Positions 1 to 12,600 of a DNA stretch of 64,000 bases are shown piece after piece; within the stretch, counting starts at the first letter, position 1, and each line of letters opens with the position of its first letter. The position numbers were made by a program, and so were the translations under genes. The notes under the pieces were generated by a model. That model did not search any database. It was not told the DNA's origin and saw nothing but the letters and a program-made list of their open reading frames with translations. The DNA lies in contig VWZL01000298.1 of NCBI GenBank assembly GCA_013396915.1, positions 428,144 through 492,143 on the forward strand, in the 5' to 3' direction. This DNA comes from Stercorarius parasiticus (Eukaryota; Chordata; Aves; Charadriiformes; Stercorariidae).

Positions 1-3000
1 TAATATCTCACACAAAAAAGCAACAAAATCACTGACTTGATTCTGGAGTAAGAAAAGAAAGGGGTTTTTTTGGTTTGTTGGCGTTTTTTATAATTAACCT
101 CTGAGAAATCAGTCTTGACAGTATTCCCAAAGATAGTACTTCCCCCTCTCGCAGATTAGCCAAGGCTACTCTCAGTGGTTTCATGCGGCACGTTCTTTTT
201 GCTAAACCAACCTTTTCCACCAGTGTCAGAAAAAGGACCATTTCAGTCTCCCTGTAAAAACCTGTTTACATGCAGATTTATGCAGTCTATAAGTAATGTT
301 TCAGGGGAAACTCAAGGTGGAAGTTGTTGACTCTAGATATACTGTTCAATGAGAACCTGAAATAATGGTTGTTCAATGCTGTTCAATGCAAGTTAATAAG
401 AGCTATTTATTTAGGGCTTACTTTTCCTTTTAATTGCATATTCACAACACCAACGATATTTTAAAATAAAAACACTTCAATTTTAAAAGATTACTTTTTC
501 AGAATGTATTCAAATGTAGGTGCTCCAAGAAAAGACCTACAATGTACTATGCTTCAGTCAACCAGGTAGAAGAAAACAAACAGATACTCCTGAAATTTAA
601 TCAGAGTTCCTAGACACCAGAAAAAAATCAGAGGAATCTGTAGGAAACAGCAGTTTAAGTAGAGAGATGGGAAAGTCTTGAAACAAAATGCCACAGGCCA
701 GCTGCAGAATGTTAGCTGAAAAACTTTAGGGCACCTATTGAAAATTATTTTGAAAGCATTGGTAGGTCAAACATTCTTCTATTGCTTCTCCAAGATGCTC
801 AAAAGAAGCAAAGGTTTGTATGTGCACTCTTCTTTGAATTGACTGGCAGGCCTAGATGTCCACAAGTGTAAAACTGTCTCTTACAAAACATTACAGATAT
901 ATTGGTTATTACCCCAATGCAGCAATGCTCCTCGCCTCAATCAGTATTTCTTTTTTATTGAGGAAATACTTTGTTTTCCTTCACTGAATAAGTAGCGTAC
1001 AACCAACCTCTCTGGTGAGGCTTCAGCTTTACCCCTCTTATCCCTCAAATTAATGGAGGAAAGTGAAGTTTATAAACACACTGGAGCTTGTAACATTAGA
1101 AACACTTGCCTGTGTTTGCAGCTCCCCAAATGCACAGCCTCATTTGCTGCCCGATCAAACTCAGTAGTTGTAACAGTTACCTATGCAGGTCTTACTCTAG
1201 AGTTTAAAATTCCCCACCTACAGTATATATAGTTAGTCTTAATAAATAAATGACTTGGACCATGCATTATATATCATTCAAATCCATGAGGACACAAATT
1301 ATGTATAATACATTGGCTGTGTAATTTATTTATTAAGCAAAACGTGAATTTTCCATGCTTGTGTTTTGAGGCACAGTTTGTCACACACAGCTAAATGATG
1401 TATTCTTATTAGTCCCACTCAATTACCAAGTCATCCCTCTGTGCACTGTATATTTGTTAATGATAGTGCCACAACGCTGCATCTACAATACCTGTGATTT
1501 TAGTGATTCATAACCACTCACTAAAACTGTGAAAATGATAAATTGACTGCTGTTGATTAAATGCCGCCAACAGTATGTTTCGTATGTGTTTGTCGCAGTT
1601 AGGAGTTAAAGAAACAGCATTGCTCCAATCATTTAAATATCTAATTAAGCAGAACCCTGGCTAGAAAGAAAGAGCTTGTTGGAATGAAATATCATTAAAA
1701 GGGAAAAAAAAAAGTACAGCACTGATTTTTGCACGTGTCTACATGAAGACTTTTCATCTCAACCCCACTGATCATAAATATGTCATGAACAAAACAAAAG
1801 CAAAAGATAAAAATTAAAAAGGCTGAAGAACTTGGAGGGGAGTTCTCCCAGACTCACTGCACAGCTGCACATGGTTGATTTGATGGTTTTAGCTGATATC
1901 CGAGATTAGCTTGAAACAACAGTGAACTCCAGTAACATGTAAGGCAGTCCTTGATGACAGCCCTTAAGACTGGGGCAAATAGAGTGGAGAGGAGATCATG
2001 GAGGGAAGCTGTATTCCAGTAAAGCAAATAGCACCTCTCAGCCTCCCACTGCAGGGAAAACTGTTTGCACATTTGTAGCAAAGGAATGGCAGAAGAAGGG
2101 GGAAATATCTCTTTCAAACTTAGATTAATTATCTTTATTGCTTTGCTTAATGCTTTTTTTTCTCCCTTTAGATTAATCCTGTATAGAGTCCTCAAGCTAA
2201 TACTGGAAGCAGAGTGGAACAAGACCAAGAAAAGTGAATGTTTCTGTGCCAACAACTTGACTCCTATCTGAGGATGCTAGAGTAGACAGAGTAATAAAAA
2301 TAAAGGCTTGCCAACTTAAGGTCATCTTATTAAGATGAATTAGAAGGGTTTTTTTTCCCCTCCTTCATTTTGAATTTGGAGCTATGTAGATAGGCACCAG
2401 AGTACATTAGGGGGTTCTGTCTTCTTTATTTTTTCCTACCCATTCTTCACACAAGGAATGCTTCCATATTTCTGTACCTAAATAGTGACTTTCACTTCAA
2501 ATCAATTTGCACACTGTGGCCAGCAAACTAAGGACTTGCGTGTGAGCCGATGCTGGTATGTGGCAGGGACAGCACTGCTTAACAGAAGCAGAGGGGAAAA
2601 ATATCTGGTGCAAAGTCTGCATCTTGTATAGTCGATTGTAGCTTTTCTTTTAAACACAAGAACCATGACACATCCAAAAATGCTTCACTTTTTAAATCTG
2701 CAAAGAACACATGTGCAGTTTATTGTACCTCAGGAGCGGAGGTCTGAGCCAGTTCTGGCTAAATTTTAACTTGTGTCCACAAGGACAGTAAATATTTTAG
2801 ACGTGATGCTTACACCACAAAATCACCTCCTGCAGCAGAGCCTTACTAGTGTGGCATGTACGGTCTTTTTCATTTTGTTTTCAATAGGTATTCTCTCTCT
2901 ACAGAAAATGTGTCCCCAGCATTGCACATGACTTCCTGCTCCTGCATCCATGGACTCCCAGTCAGACTTTTGAAGCAGCAAGTAAATTAGAAGAAAAGAA

Positions 3001-3372
3001 AAGATATCTGTCTTTCCTATGAACTGTTTTCTACAAGGGGAACAAATGTTAATTGTGATAAAGAAAGCAGCTCCAGGCTACGCAATGCTGTCATGGAGAA
3101 AACACTCTTTGAGGTGGTTAACACTATGGTTAAAGTAACATGTCTAAATTAACAAAGAAAATAAGGGCAAAAATTGTAACTTACACTGAATAGCTATGAA
3201 ATTTAGACTAACGCCTTATTTCCAGAGCAGTAAACCATCCAATCCTCTTGTCAGTTAATGGGTCTGTTAAAGATATTTTGCCCTTAAAACACTTTTTTTA
3301 TCTCTAGAACTTACATGCCACATTGCTAAGAGCATGAAGACTAGAATATTAAATATTGTTCTGGTACAGAAA
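1..3372. other. Unique non-coding sequence, AT-rich
   Basis: I see no gene here. The longest frame (133 codons, minus strand, 1854-2255) has no recognisable motif and overlaps a frame on the other strand. The notable contents are a 14-bp inverted repeat (1238-1251 with 1324-1337) and a block at about 1500-1670. That block is dense in non-repetitive homeodomain-like AT cores (ATTTAAATATCTAATTAA) mixed with isolated CpGs, a texture often seen in vertebrate enhancers. A pyrimidine tract ending in AG (about 2152-2170) is followed by an AATAAA-type signal near 2292-2301. This could be a terminal exon of a non-coding transcript, or chance. Confidence 0.6.
1238..1337. repeat. 14-bp perfect inverted repeat with 72-bp spacer
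   Basis: CTTAATAAATAAAT at 1238-1251 is the exact reverse complement of 1324-1337. The spacer is AT-rich and contains a smaller echo: GCATTATATAT near 1264 and ATTATGTATAAT near 1298. The arms are low in complexity, so chance is possible, but a 14-bp match this close is uncommon. It could be a short hairpin-like regulatory block or the remnant of a small non-autonomous DNA transposon. I see no clear target-site duplication outside the arms. Confidence 0.5.
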
Positions 3373-3750
3373 TCAGCCTGGAGGAGAGAAGGTTCTGGGG
3401 ATACCTTATAGCAGCCTTCCAGTACTTAAAGGGGGTCTACAGGAAAGATGGGGACAAACTTTTTAGCAGGGCCTGTAGTGATAGGACGAAGGGTAATTGT
3501 TTTAAATTGAAAAAGGGTAGATTTAGATTAGATATTAGGAAGAAATTCTTTACTCTGAGAGTGGTTAGGCACTGGAACAGATTGCCCAGAGAAGGTGTCA
3601 ATGCTGCTTTCCTGGAAGTGCTCAAGGTCAGGTTGGATGGGACTTTGAGCAACCTGGTCTAGTGGAAGATGTTCCTGCCTGTGGCAGGGGGGTTGGAACT
3701 AGATGGTCTTAAATGTCTCTTCTAACTTTAACCATTCTATGATTCTATGA
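3373..3750 (+). mobile_element. 5'-truncated CR1 LINE, 3' end
   Basis: This is the 3' end of a chicken-repeat-1 (CR1) non-LTR retrotransposon in sense orientation. It holds the degenerate last part of ORF2 (reverse transcriptase C-terminal tail) followed by the short 3' UTR. Diagnostic blocks are ATACCTTATAGCAGCCTTCC, TAGATTAGATATTAGGAAGA, GGCACTGGAACAGATTGCCC and CAACCTGGTCTAGTGGAAG. The copy ends in ATTCTATGATTCTATGA, the tandem 8-bp tail that avian CR1 uses instead of poly(A). A full-length CR1 is about 4.5 kb, so only the last 380 bp or so were copied, which is the usual outcome of target-primed reverse transcription. Frameshifts and substitutions make it inactive. Avian CR1 is also the main reason to assign the window to a bird. 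Confidence 0.95.
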
Positions 3751-5781
3751 TAATTCACCCTCTCAAGGAAAAAGAAATGTCTGACAGAATCCATTGCTTT
3801 TTTTTAGAAGAGGCTTTTTTGGTGAGACTTGGGTCTATCTCGGTAAAGGTTTAAAAGAAATAAAAAGTCAGATTTAAAAAAGAGTTAAAAGACTTGAATG
3901 GGGTAAGAAGAAAAGAAGGAAAACCCTTCTAGTCCATGCCAGAGTGGTCAGAGGTTTTTCTCAGTACAGCATTTCCACTACAACCTCCACCTGAAGCTCT
4001 GAGCAACTTAGAAAATCTTCATGAATAATTTCTTACTCAGAGCTCAATTCCTTCAGTACTCCAGAGGACAAGTCATGCCTGAGGACAGGTATGTAAAGTA
4101 CCAATAAAGAGCTGGCTGCCCACTAGAGACCTTCATAAGCCCTTGGAAAAGGCCATCTCATGTCAAAAGAGCAAATAACCCAACAAAGTTCAACAGAACA
4201 ACTCAAGGACATCAGCTCATAACCGCCAAAGAGCCCCACTGTTAACTTATTCAGTGACCTGCCACAAACACAAAGAGAAACTTGCAAGAAAGCACAGAGG
4301 GAGAAAGAAAAGACAAATAAGTATCCAACAAGAAAAAGGAAAAAAAAAAAGACATTTCTCGGCTAGAACAAGCTGGGGAGAACATGTTGGGGAGGGGTGG
4401 CTGTTCATGTGCGCTTGTATGTACATACACGTCAGCCAATTGCCCATGGAGAGGACAGGGAGAAGCGAAAGCCTGAGGGTGTTGGAAAAGCTGCTGCTAG
4501 GGTTAATTTGGTCTTCAAGTGAGGTTTGTGCAAGGAAGTATCTGAAGCACATCCCCTAACTGTACTTCAACAGTAACAATAAGTACATATAGGAAGAAAA
4601 GGCAAAGAGTTTCCCCAGGCCAGAGACCAGAAAGATCAGGAATTAATGTCTTTTCAATGTTTTTTTTCATGCTTACCCCAACCAGACCCTAAATGTCTTA
4701 CCACAGTGCAAATAATGAACCTACTATGCACCAATGGAGAGGAGATCTGGAAGCATGGTTGTATGTCTAAACTGGGAAGAAAACAGTGTCTGCAGCCAAA
4801 ATAATAAGTGTGTCCTGATTTTTCATGACAGATTCACCATCCCAGCAATTAAATACTTTAAAAAGGACAAATCTCATGTTATTTTGCATCTGAAAGCCCA
4901 CAGAGAAAGACTAAATAAAAAGCATTGCATAGAATTGCCACACATTAATTCTTCAAACACAAAATTCTACACTATAACAGAATCCTATTGAAACTTACCT
5001 TTCAGAAAAAGTGCCTAACCAGATTTTAACCACAAATAATTGGGGGAGAAGGGAGTAAAACAACAATTTTGTCAAAATAAAGACCTAAAGTATTAGGTGT
5101 CATAGAAAATGCACGTGTCATTCTTCCATAAATAAAGTTGCTAAGCAGATTTACTGTGAAACAATTTATGCTGTGTTATGTGAATGGCAAAATTCTTAAG
5201 CCTGCTTGGTTGTAAAGAACAAACCTGTGAAAAGAATCCATTTTTACCATCAGTCACACCATACATTTAGCAGATGTCTGTTTTACCCACAAGCCTTGCA
5301 GATATGCAAATAAATACACAAAATGCCAAATATATCAGCTATTCTAATAACTTCTTGCTCCTGATTTTTTTCCTAAAAGAAATGAACAATTGTTTTATTA
5401 GACCTGGATGGATGTCCCTTTACAATTTCTTTATAATCAAACAGAAACTTGGCAGTGAACCAAAGCATTTATTCTTCAGAGAACACAATGTTTTAGCTAC
5501 TACTTAGCTACTCCTTCTGTAAAAGACTCCTATCAAGGACTCTACCATGAAGTATACTCATTATAGAGAATAAGCTTCTCAGCTGGCTTTTTGCCTACCC
5601 ACTGCACAAGCAACACTGAAAGGCAGGTTAAGAATCACAGATTTTGCTGTTTAGAATCAAGGAATCAAGATAATATACTAAGAATTTAACAAGGACAAAA
5701 CTATGAGTGAACTAGAAAGTATAAAGGAAAAATCTAAACTGAGGAGTTTGGAAGGAAAGTGGAATATGAGAAGAGGTGACA
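3751..5781. other. Unique non-coding sequence after the CR1
   Basis: I see no gene. Purine-rich stretches, for example 4254-4560, create open frames on both strands at the same place, which is a composition effect. There is a short A-run near 4329-4340. Nothing resembles an exon, RNA gene or transposon. Confidence 0.6.
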
Positions 5782-5841
5782 GGATGATGGAGAGGGAATA
5801 GGATGATGGGAAAGAGAATAGGATGTAAGTGAGAGAAAAAG
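5782..5841 (+). repeat. Purine-rich minisatellite, unit about 20 bp
   Basis: The unit is GGATGATGGRARAGRGAATA. Copies lie at 5782-5800 (19 bp) and 5801-5820 (20 bp), and a decayed third begins at 5821 (GGATGTAAGTGAGAG). The whole strand segment is almost pure A and G. It is a small local tandem duplication with no sign of function. Confidence 0.6.
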
Positions 5842-8800
5842 ATTCACAATAGCAAGAGCAAACGAAGTAAAAACTGATTTCAAGGAGCTGAAAGCATAAC
5901 ACTGAAGCGTTCAGAACCAGGAGGTCCATTCACTTGCCACTGAGCATTAGGGAACGAATTGGGGAATGAAAGCAACAAACTGGGTGAACCAAACCCTGCT
6001 TTTGTTTACAGGTATGAAAGCAGATAACAAGTGTTAAATGAGCGGGGGGGCTGAAGTTACCCCTTGCATGGCATGTCTGTGAGTCATGTTACAGCTTTCA
6101 GTATCTATGATTAGCCTTTACTGCTAAATGGGTGCTTCCCTACATTTTCTGATATTAGCTCTGCTCCCTCAATTAAAAGGCCAAATCTCAATTAAAGCCT
6201 CCCGTCCCCACAAATTTCAAACAGTTGTAGGAAGAAAATCAATCCATCTTCCAGTTCATTCCTGCGACAGGCCCAGTATTTATTTTCCGTGCACATCCAC
6301 AGGAACAAAAATGTCAAGTGTTCAAATGTCTCTGAAAAGGGTGACTGCAGTCATAACTGGACTGTTTTGAAGCCAATGAAAGGACAGGAAATATTTCTTC
6401 CATACTTGCTTGGTCTATACGATGGTGTCAAAAAAAAAGAATGGGTTGAAGGTAGGTGGAAGATGCATTGCTGACTCAAAGAGAAAAATAATGCCTATAG
6501 TTTAATTGGTCACGCTGTCATCACACACCTTTGATACCAGCATTTGAATTCAGAAATAGCGCATGTTCTTCTGCCTACGCAGATGATGCAAATAAAGAAA
6601 GCAGGCAACACAGAGGCACAGGCAAAAGGTGCTCCTCTGACTGCCCGCTGCCGTCTGACCGGCACATCTACAGAGCCACCCGCTCTGCAAGGCATCTAGG
6701 AAATCAGTGCACCTGCTAAACACAGGCAAACAAGGTCCAAACAGTAGAAACAACCTGCTTTGGTTTTGAGTTGAAGTTTCATGACTAAAACAGCCAGAAG
6801 AGATTTCATGCCACCAGGCGGGTTTTTCTTCCATCCTCGCAGCTGTCCCCTACTTTTCGCCGTTATTGCTCAGCCTCTGTGATCGGATCTCTGAATGAAG
6901 TTTCCCCTCCCAAAACTGAAGCAAATGATTATGCAAGCTACTGCCATAAAAGTCAGCCTTTCAATCAAGACATTGCACGGTTGCTAATGCAAGATTGTTT
7001 ATTTAAGGGTGTTGGTTTCTTTAGTTAAGCCTTTCCTGAAGCTGTTGTGGATGTTAGTTTTCTAATCTTTTTAGCTATTTCTCACTGATCACTAAGGATG
7101 ATTGGCTGGCAGACGGTATCAATCAGCCTGAGTGCAAGGATTTGCACAGTACTGTATTTCCAAAAAATATGCAGTGAATATTCAAGGCTCTATCCTGACT
7201 GGGTACCCTAATTAGTCTGTCTGATTGGAGCTTGTCTTCCGTTTTCAAGCTGTTCACTAGCAGCAAAGGTGTCACTCAGTTCCACACTTGCTTCAAGTAA
7301 AAGAAAAACTTCAACATGTATAAGAACAGTACCAATAGAAAGTGGGACATACAAATTAACAAGAATGAAAACTCTTAATAAATAGAAATAAGCTTCCTGA
7401 TTTATTTCCACCTTATGTTTGCCCCTGTTTACTCTCTGCATGCAAGTAAAGTTGCTGTCTGCCTTTTTCCACCAATAACTCATTTGTGTTTATGGAGCCA
7501 AAAAGCTCCTTTTAAAATTCTAAAATACAACAGAAACTAAAACTAAAAATAATTACAACTTGTAATTATTGCAGAAGGGGCATGAACAGATATGATAGAA
7601 GAAGAGGACTGTGAAGTAGAAACCATGAGAAAAGAGTCACTACAAATTAGAAACTGATTCAGCCCTCAAAAGTTTGTTGGTCTGCTTGGGGAAATGGATG
7701 GGGTGGTATTCATTTAAAATTTATTTAAAGGTATTTTCAGTTAACATGGCAAGCCTACTTAAACAATGTTTTTACTTTTTGTATTGCAAAGTATTTGTTA
7801 TAATATCTCTAAATTTAAATAAAATAATGTGCACGTTCAGTGCTTGAGCCTACATAAAGTCTTAATGGAAACAAAGTAGGATGTCTTATTGGCATTAATG
7901 CCTTTAAGGCATTCCTGATAACAGAGCCACTGACTTTTCTATTTACTGATACCTTCAGGTCTCATCTGCCAGAAAAAAAACTTGAAATCATCAAATAAGT
8001 ATTTGGCCTTCCAATTTGCTCAGTTTAAAGTACACTTAATACCTCATTAAAAAAAAAAACATAAAACAAAACAAACAAACCTCCCATACATTTCTAGTTT
8101 GACTGCTTCCAATAAATGCAAAGTTATAAAAGGGGTCTGTCATTTATAAAAGGGAGTAGACTTCACTTCTAATACAAGAAGTAAACTTCGATTTCAGGGG
8201 AAATTTACCCTGAGACAACTGTATTAGTCAATACATAAAATAATGACAGTTCCTAGGGAGTGAGGGAATTAGAGATTAGTGATGTATCACAGGCTGCCAG
8301 AATTAGAAACACAGGGGCTAGGAGAAATTTCATTCTGAGCAATAAGTTTAACTAACCTGGAAATTCTCTCTCTCTCCTTCTACAAAAATAAAAATAAAAT
8401 AATAAAAGAAAAAACTAAAAAAGCAAGAAGAATGAGTTTACTTGAGCCATATGGAACATACTTATCCAAATGAGGACATGGAAGAACTAGTCCTAGGAAA
8501 AACCTCAGGACTGTTCATTACAGTTCTCCATTAAATGAAAAAATGAAAAGAGTGACTAGTACTTTGTGGTTTTTTAAAGTCGTTTGGGAGAGATGATGGT
8601 TTCTGATCCCTCGGAATGCTCTTTTTGACCATTCTTTCCAATGCCAGAACAAAGTTTTTTCTTCAAAAGCTACAAGCTAAGAGGATCACCCATAACCTGA
8701 TTCCAGAAGCTGTAGATTTAAGGGTCACAGAAAGGCTCCTATTTTTCCCCTCAGAAGACTACAGGATGCATAAAAAAAAGCAAATATTGAGGGCTCCATG

Positions 8801-9580
8801 AATCCCATGACATGGTCTTTCCCAACCCTAACAGATGCAGGTGGTAAACAGCACAGCAACTGTTGTATATTCAAATAACTTTCCAATATCCCAAGCAAAC
8901 AAAGGTACCGGGACACAAAAGCTCCAACCATCATCTGCCAATATCTGAACCTGAGTAAAACAAGGCTGTCTGAGAAACTCAAATCACAGTTACACTTCTG
9001 TGATTTTGTCCTTATTTTTCCACAGTTCTGTATATAAGTTCTTACCATGCTGCCAGAACAGACCTATGACATAACGCAACTTAAAGTTATGCTTTGAATC
9101 TATTTCTGGCCCTGTTCCATGCAGTTCTCGGTCTGTTTCCTTAACTAAGAAGCACGTTAATTACTAGGATGCATTTTGAATGAACACGCTATTTTGAGTA
9201 GTGCTGTCTTCTTGATACAGATTTCAGTCTACATTTCAGTTACAATCTACAGAAATGCACCACAAATCCGAAATTTCAGAAAATCCAGAGTATGGTCCAC
9301 CAAATCCAATTTCAGCTACATGGGATATGAAACCAAAGTATTTCCATGGTGCAAGCTATTATAAATTTCTGTCCTTTGTAGCTGAAATCAGGATCTCGAC
9401 CACTGAATTTATTTTCCCCATTTGTCTCCTGTGAAAACCAGTTCTGTGTAGGTGCCCACAGCAGAGACTGATCTGTTCAGATGCAGTTGTTTGAGCTACT
9501 TTGCATCAGTTTCAGTAAATACCAGCCTGCCTTCCATTTTTTCTTTCTCAGACATTTTCTTTCTTCTTAGAGAAAGCTTT
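5842..9580. other. Unique non-coding sequence
   Basis: I see no gene. A block at about 6940-7200 has the mixed, non-repetitive AT/GC texture of a conserved non-coding element, including ATTGGCTGG and repeated ATCA and TGAT cores. A perfect 12-bp palindrome, GGCATTAATGCC, lies at 7891-7902 and is followed at once by TTTAAGGCATT, so the AATGCC arm can pair with either neighbour. A-rich simple sequence occurs at 8049-8080 (with CAAA units) and 8382-8420 (AAAAT/AAT units). Confidence 0.55.
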
Positions 9581-9581
9581 T

Positions 9582-9600
9582 AAAAAAAAAAAAAAAAAAA
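9582..9600 (+). repeat. Poly(A) tract, 19 bp
   Basis: This is an uninterrupted run of A. The sequence upstream shows no SINE or processed pseudogene and there are no flanking duplications, so I treat it as a simple homopolymer rather than a retroposition tail. Confidence 0.8.
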
Positions 9601-12600
9601 GAAAGTGCTTTCTTCGTGAGTCTTCGGCCTTACGTAGTGGCCTGTCCTCCCAGTGTCCTTCCCCAGGCCCCGAGTCATGCATCACTCATCTTGTCACATT
9701 GAACTCCAGATGCTCCTACCCTAGAGAATGCTCTGACTCTGGCAATTTTTCTTCATTCTCACTAACAATTTGGTAATGAAATATTGATTTTTAGTTAGAT
9801 TCATATTGATGCTATTAGGTTTGCATTGATAAATCATGCTGGCCTCCTGTCTGAGAGGCTAGAAAGTGCTACACTGAACCCTGGAGATTACAATCAACTC
9901 ATTGATGTGTTAATTTGATGGATTTTTTCGTTCTCTTAGAAGGAGTAGGAGGGGTAGGGGAAGATTTTTCAGTACGGCTGTTGTAAAGTTTTCACAGCGA
10001 AATCAGGGACAGTAATTGTGGATTTTTCTATGTGCATTTGCTTTAAAAGTATCTTTCTGCCTATTTGTCCAGAACATAAAAGAAAGGAGGGGGGAGAAGG
10101 ACTCTGGGGTTGAGAGGATATGACACACCTTGTAAACAGAGCTCCAGACTCCCACATGGAGTGGAAAAAATAGGAACAGTTAAATCCCAATTAAACCCTT
10201 CAGAGGTCGTAGTCAAAAAGCATTTCCTTCTGCTAAACAGGTCTTCATGTAGAGCTAAATCCCAGGTGAAGTGAAAATATTGTGGAAATGGGAACCCCCT
10301 CTGCTGGCCCTATTCTACCTGGAGCCGCAGTGGGATAGCTCCCCCCCTCCTCCCTCCAGCAAAGTGCCACTTAGAGACCCAACGTCCACATGCATCTGCA
10401 GCCTATTTAAAACAGCCTCTAGCTTTGATTTATGGTACTGTGCAAATGTAATGCCTGTCATTAAGGGACAATACGTGCCGAACCAAAGGATTACATTGTG
10501 ATTTCCTTCAAAGGCGCAGGGTTTCAAGGGGGTACAGCAGCCACTATAGCACAGGGGAAAAAGACTTTTAGAGAACACTTAAGTCAAAATTTGCTGTATC
10601 ATTTTTTTTTGTAAAGCAAAACTATTTCATATTTAGGTGTTGCTTTACTTATTTTCCCAGAAAGGTTATCATTCCCCCCTTCACCTGCATCCCCCAGCAT
10701 GCTCCTGAGCACCAAGGGACAGTAGCAAAGCCTGTTCAACAAGGGATTGATCCTGTAAACAGAATAGACCAAAACTCTGCTTTATTAATAAAACCATTTC
10801 CCCTATCGAAATAATTTCTCAAGTCCTTAAGCCAGATGCACTTTGTTTATTATTTTTTTTTATTCCTATCCCTTCTTTCCCTGCCCTTTTAAGAACACTG
10901 GTGATCAGCTTGCCAAGTCAATGACATCTTAACCAATTCTGAACCTCATACAGCCTATGTCGGACCAAGAGAGTTACCCTCAGCAAAAGACATTGCAGCT
11001 CCCTTCGATTAATTATTGTACGGAGCTGGGGGGTTGAGGCAGGGTGTGGAAGAAGCTGCATTATCAACTCTTCCTGCCCTTCCAAGAGACTTCGCTACTC
11101 CATTCAAGGTTGAACCATTAAAAATAATAGTACCACTGCACATAGGACAGTTTATTATTCCCTTAGCTGTTCTGTTTGTGTGCCAGTTGAAAGAAAGAAG
11201 GGAAACTTGGAGGAAAAGAAAAAATAAGGCTTTCTGTGCCATGTGGAAATGAGCACCTTTTTGCTGGAACTTGCCTAAATAAACCACTTACGTGCTAGGC
11301 CATTTTCTAATTAGCTTCACTTCAAGGCTCCCTGCCCACCTCCCTCTCCTTCTTCTCCCTCCCAGAAGAAAGCATACAAAGAGTTCTGTCCTAAAGAAAT
11401 ATGTCCCAGTATATAAGGAGGCAATCATCTGTACCTTCAAAAGATGATGTCAATGATGAAACTGTTAGTTAAATTCTGTTGTACTATTGACATCTTAATG
11501 CCACAAACCCAGCTGGTACGAGATCAGTAACGTAAACAGCCGAGTCCAAATTAATCTCTTTGAACCTCACTGCTGAGCTGAAACCTCTGTTTGACAGTCT
11601 AAACTGCCAACTTCATCTTCTTCTCCCAGTTATACAGTAGGCTAAACATGAAAAAAAGCACCCTGCTAATGTGAAAAGGTTTTGCGTGTAGCAAGGAAAT
11701 TTAAGCTCTGGCAACCATTTCGAGCACAGCTCTTCCTCTTTGCACACATGTAGTAGTTTGCATTACCACATATGTTGTTAACTAATTTACTCATTTATTT
11801 AGATTTTTACAGCACTTATCTCATGCTCCAAGTGCTTTTAGAATTATTTAAACATTCAGTGCGATGCTTAACATTTAAATTTACAATTCAGTTAAGAATA
11901 CTTAGGTTATGGTAGAACAACCAAATTTAAAACTAATTTACGCTACCAAAGCACCCTCACAGAAAACCCACAGGGAGTTAAAGCTCTCAGCCCAGCTCTA
12001 TCCCAAATGCCTGCCTGAAAAACCTGAGGAAGAAAGGAAAGTCAAACCTCTGTGCTGCTGGAGCTCAAACCAACAGAGGCTCTGAAGACCAGGGAAGGAA
12101 ACTATGTTCCAGGATCAGAAACTCATTAAGAAAGTGCCCTGCCAGCTACTCTATTCCTTTAAAAACCAATTCCAGCCATTCCGTCAATGGCTTACCACAT
12201 CCCAAACTACTTCATCGGGAGTTATAAATCTGCGTCTGCTGAAGTTCACGTCAGCTCTCTCCTGTGAGCGCAAGGTGGCTCAGGGTTTATACCCACAGTC
12301 AAGCTACCATGGCTAAGCAAGTTACCAGAGATCAGTTGAACCCAGATAACTCTCTTTGAGTGCCCTTATAGCCCATCATAAATATGAGGTAATTCAATTT
12401 AGCCTGCAATGAAAATAGATTAAGCTAAGTCAAATCACCTTACATTTGTCAAAGGCGAGGAGGACACATGCGGACTGTTTCTGCAGCTTAGCTGATGCAT
12501 GGTAACCCGTTAAACTGCAGTAACTCAATTGCAGGTCTGAGCCCTAAACTGCAGTCACTCAGAGGGGCTGAACTTCTTGACATGAAGTGTGTCACATTTC

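Noticed and set aside
9582..9600. Poly(A) run as a possible retroposition tail
   Set aside because: There is no SINE, processed pseudogene or target duplication next to it.
11790..11870. Weak similarity to the MIR 3' region
   Set aside because: Only short blocks agree and spacing is poor, well below the three MIR-like sites that I list.
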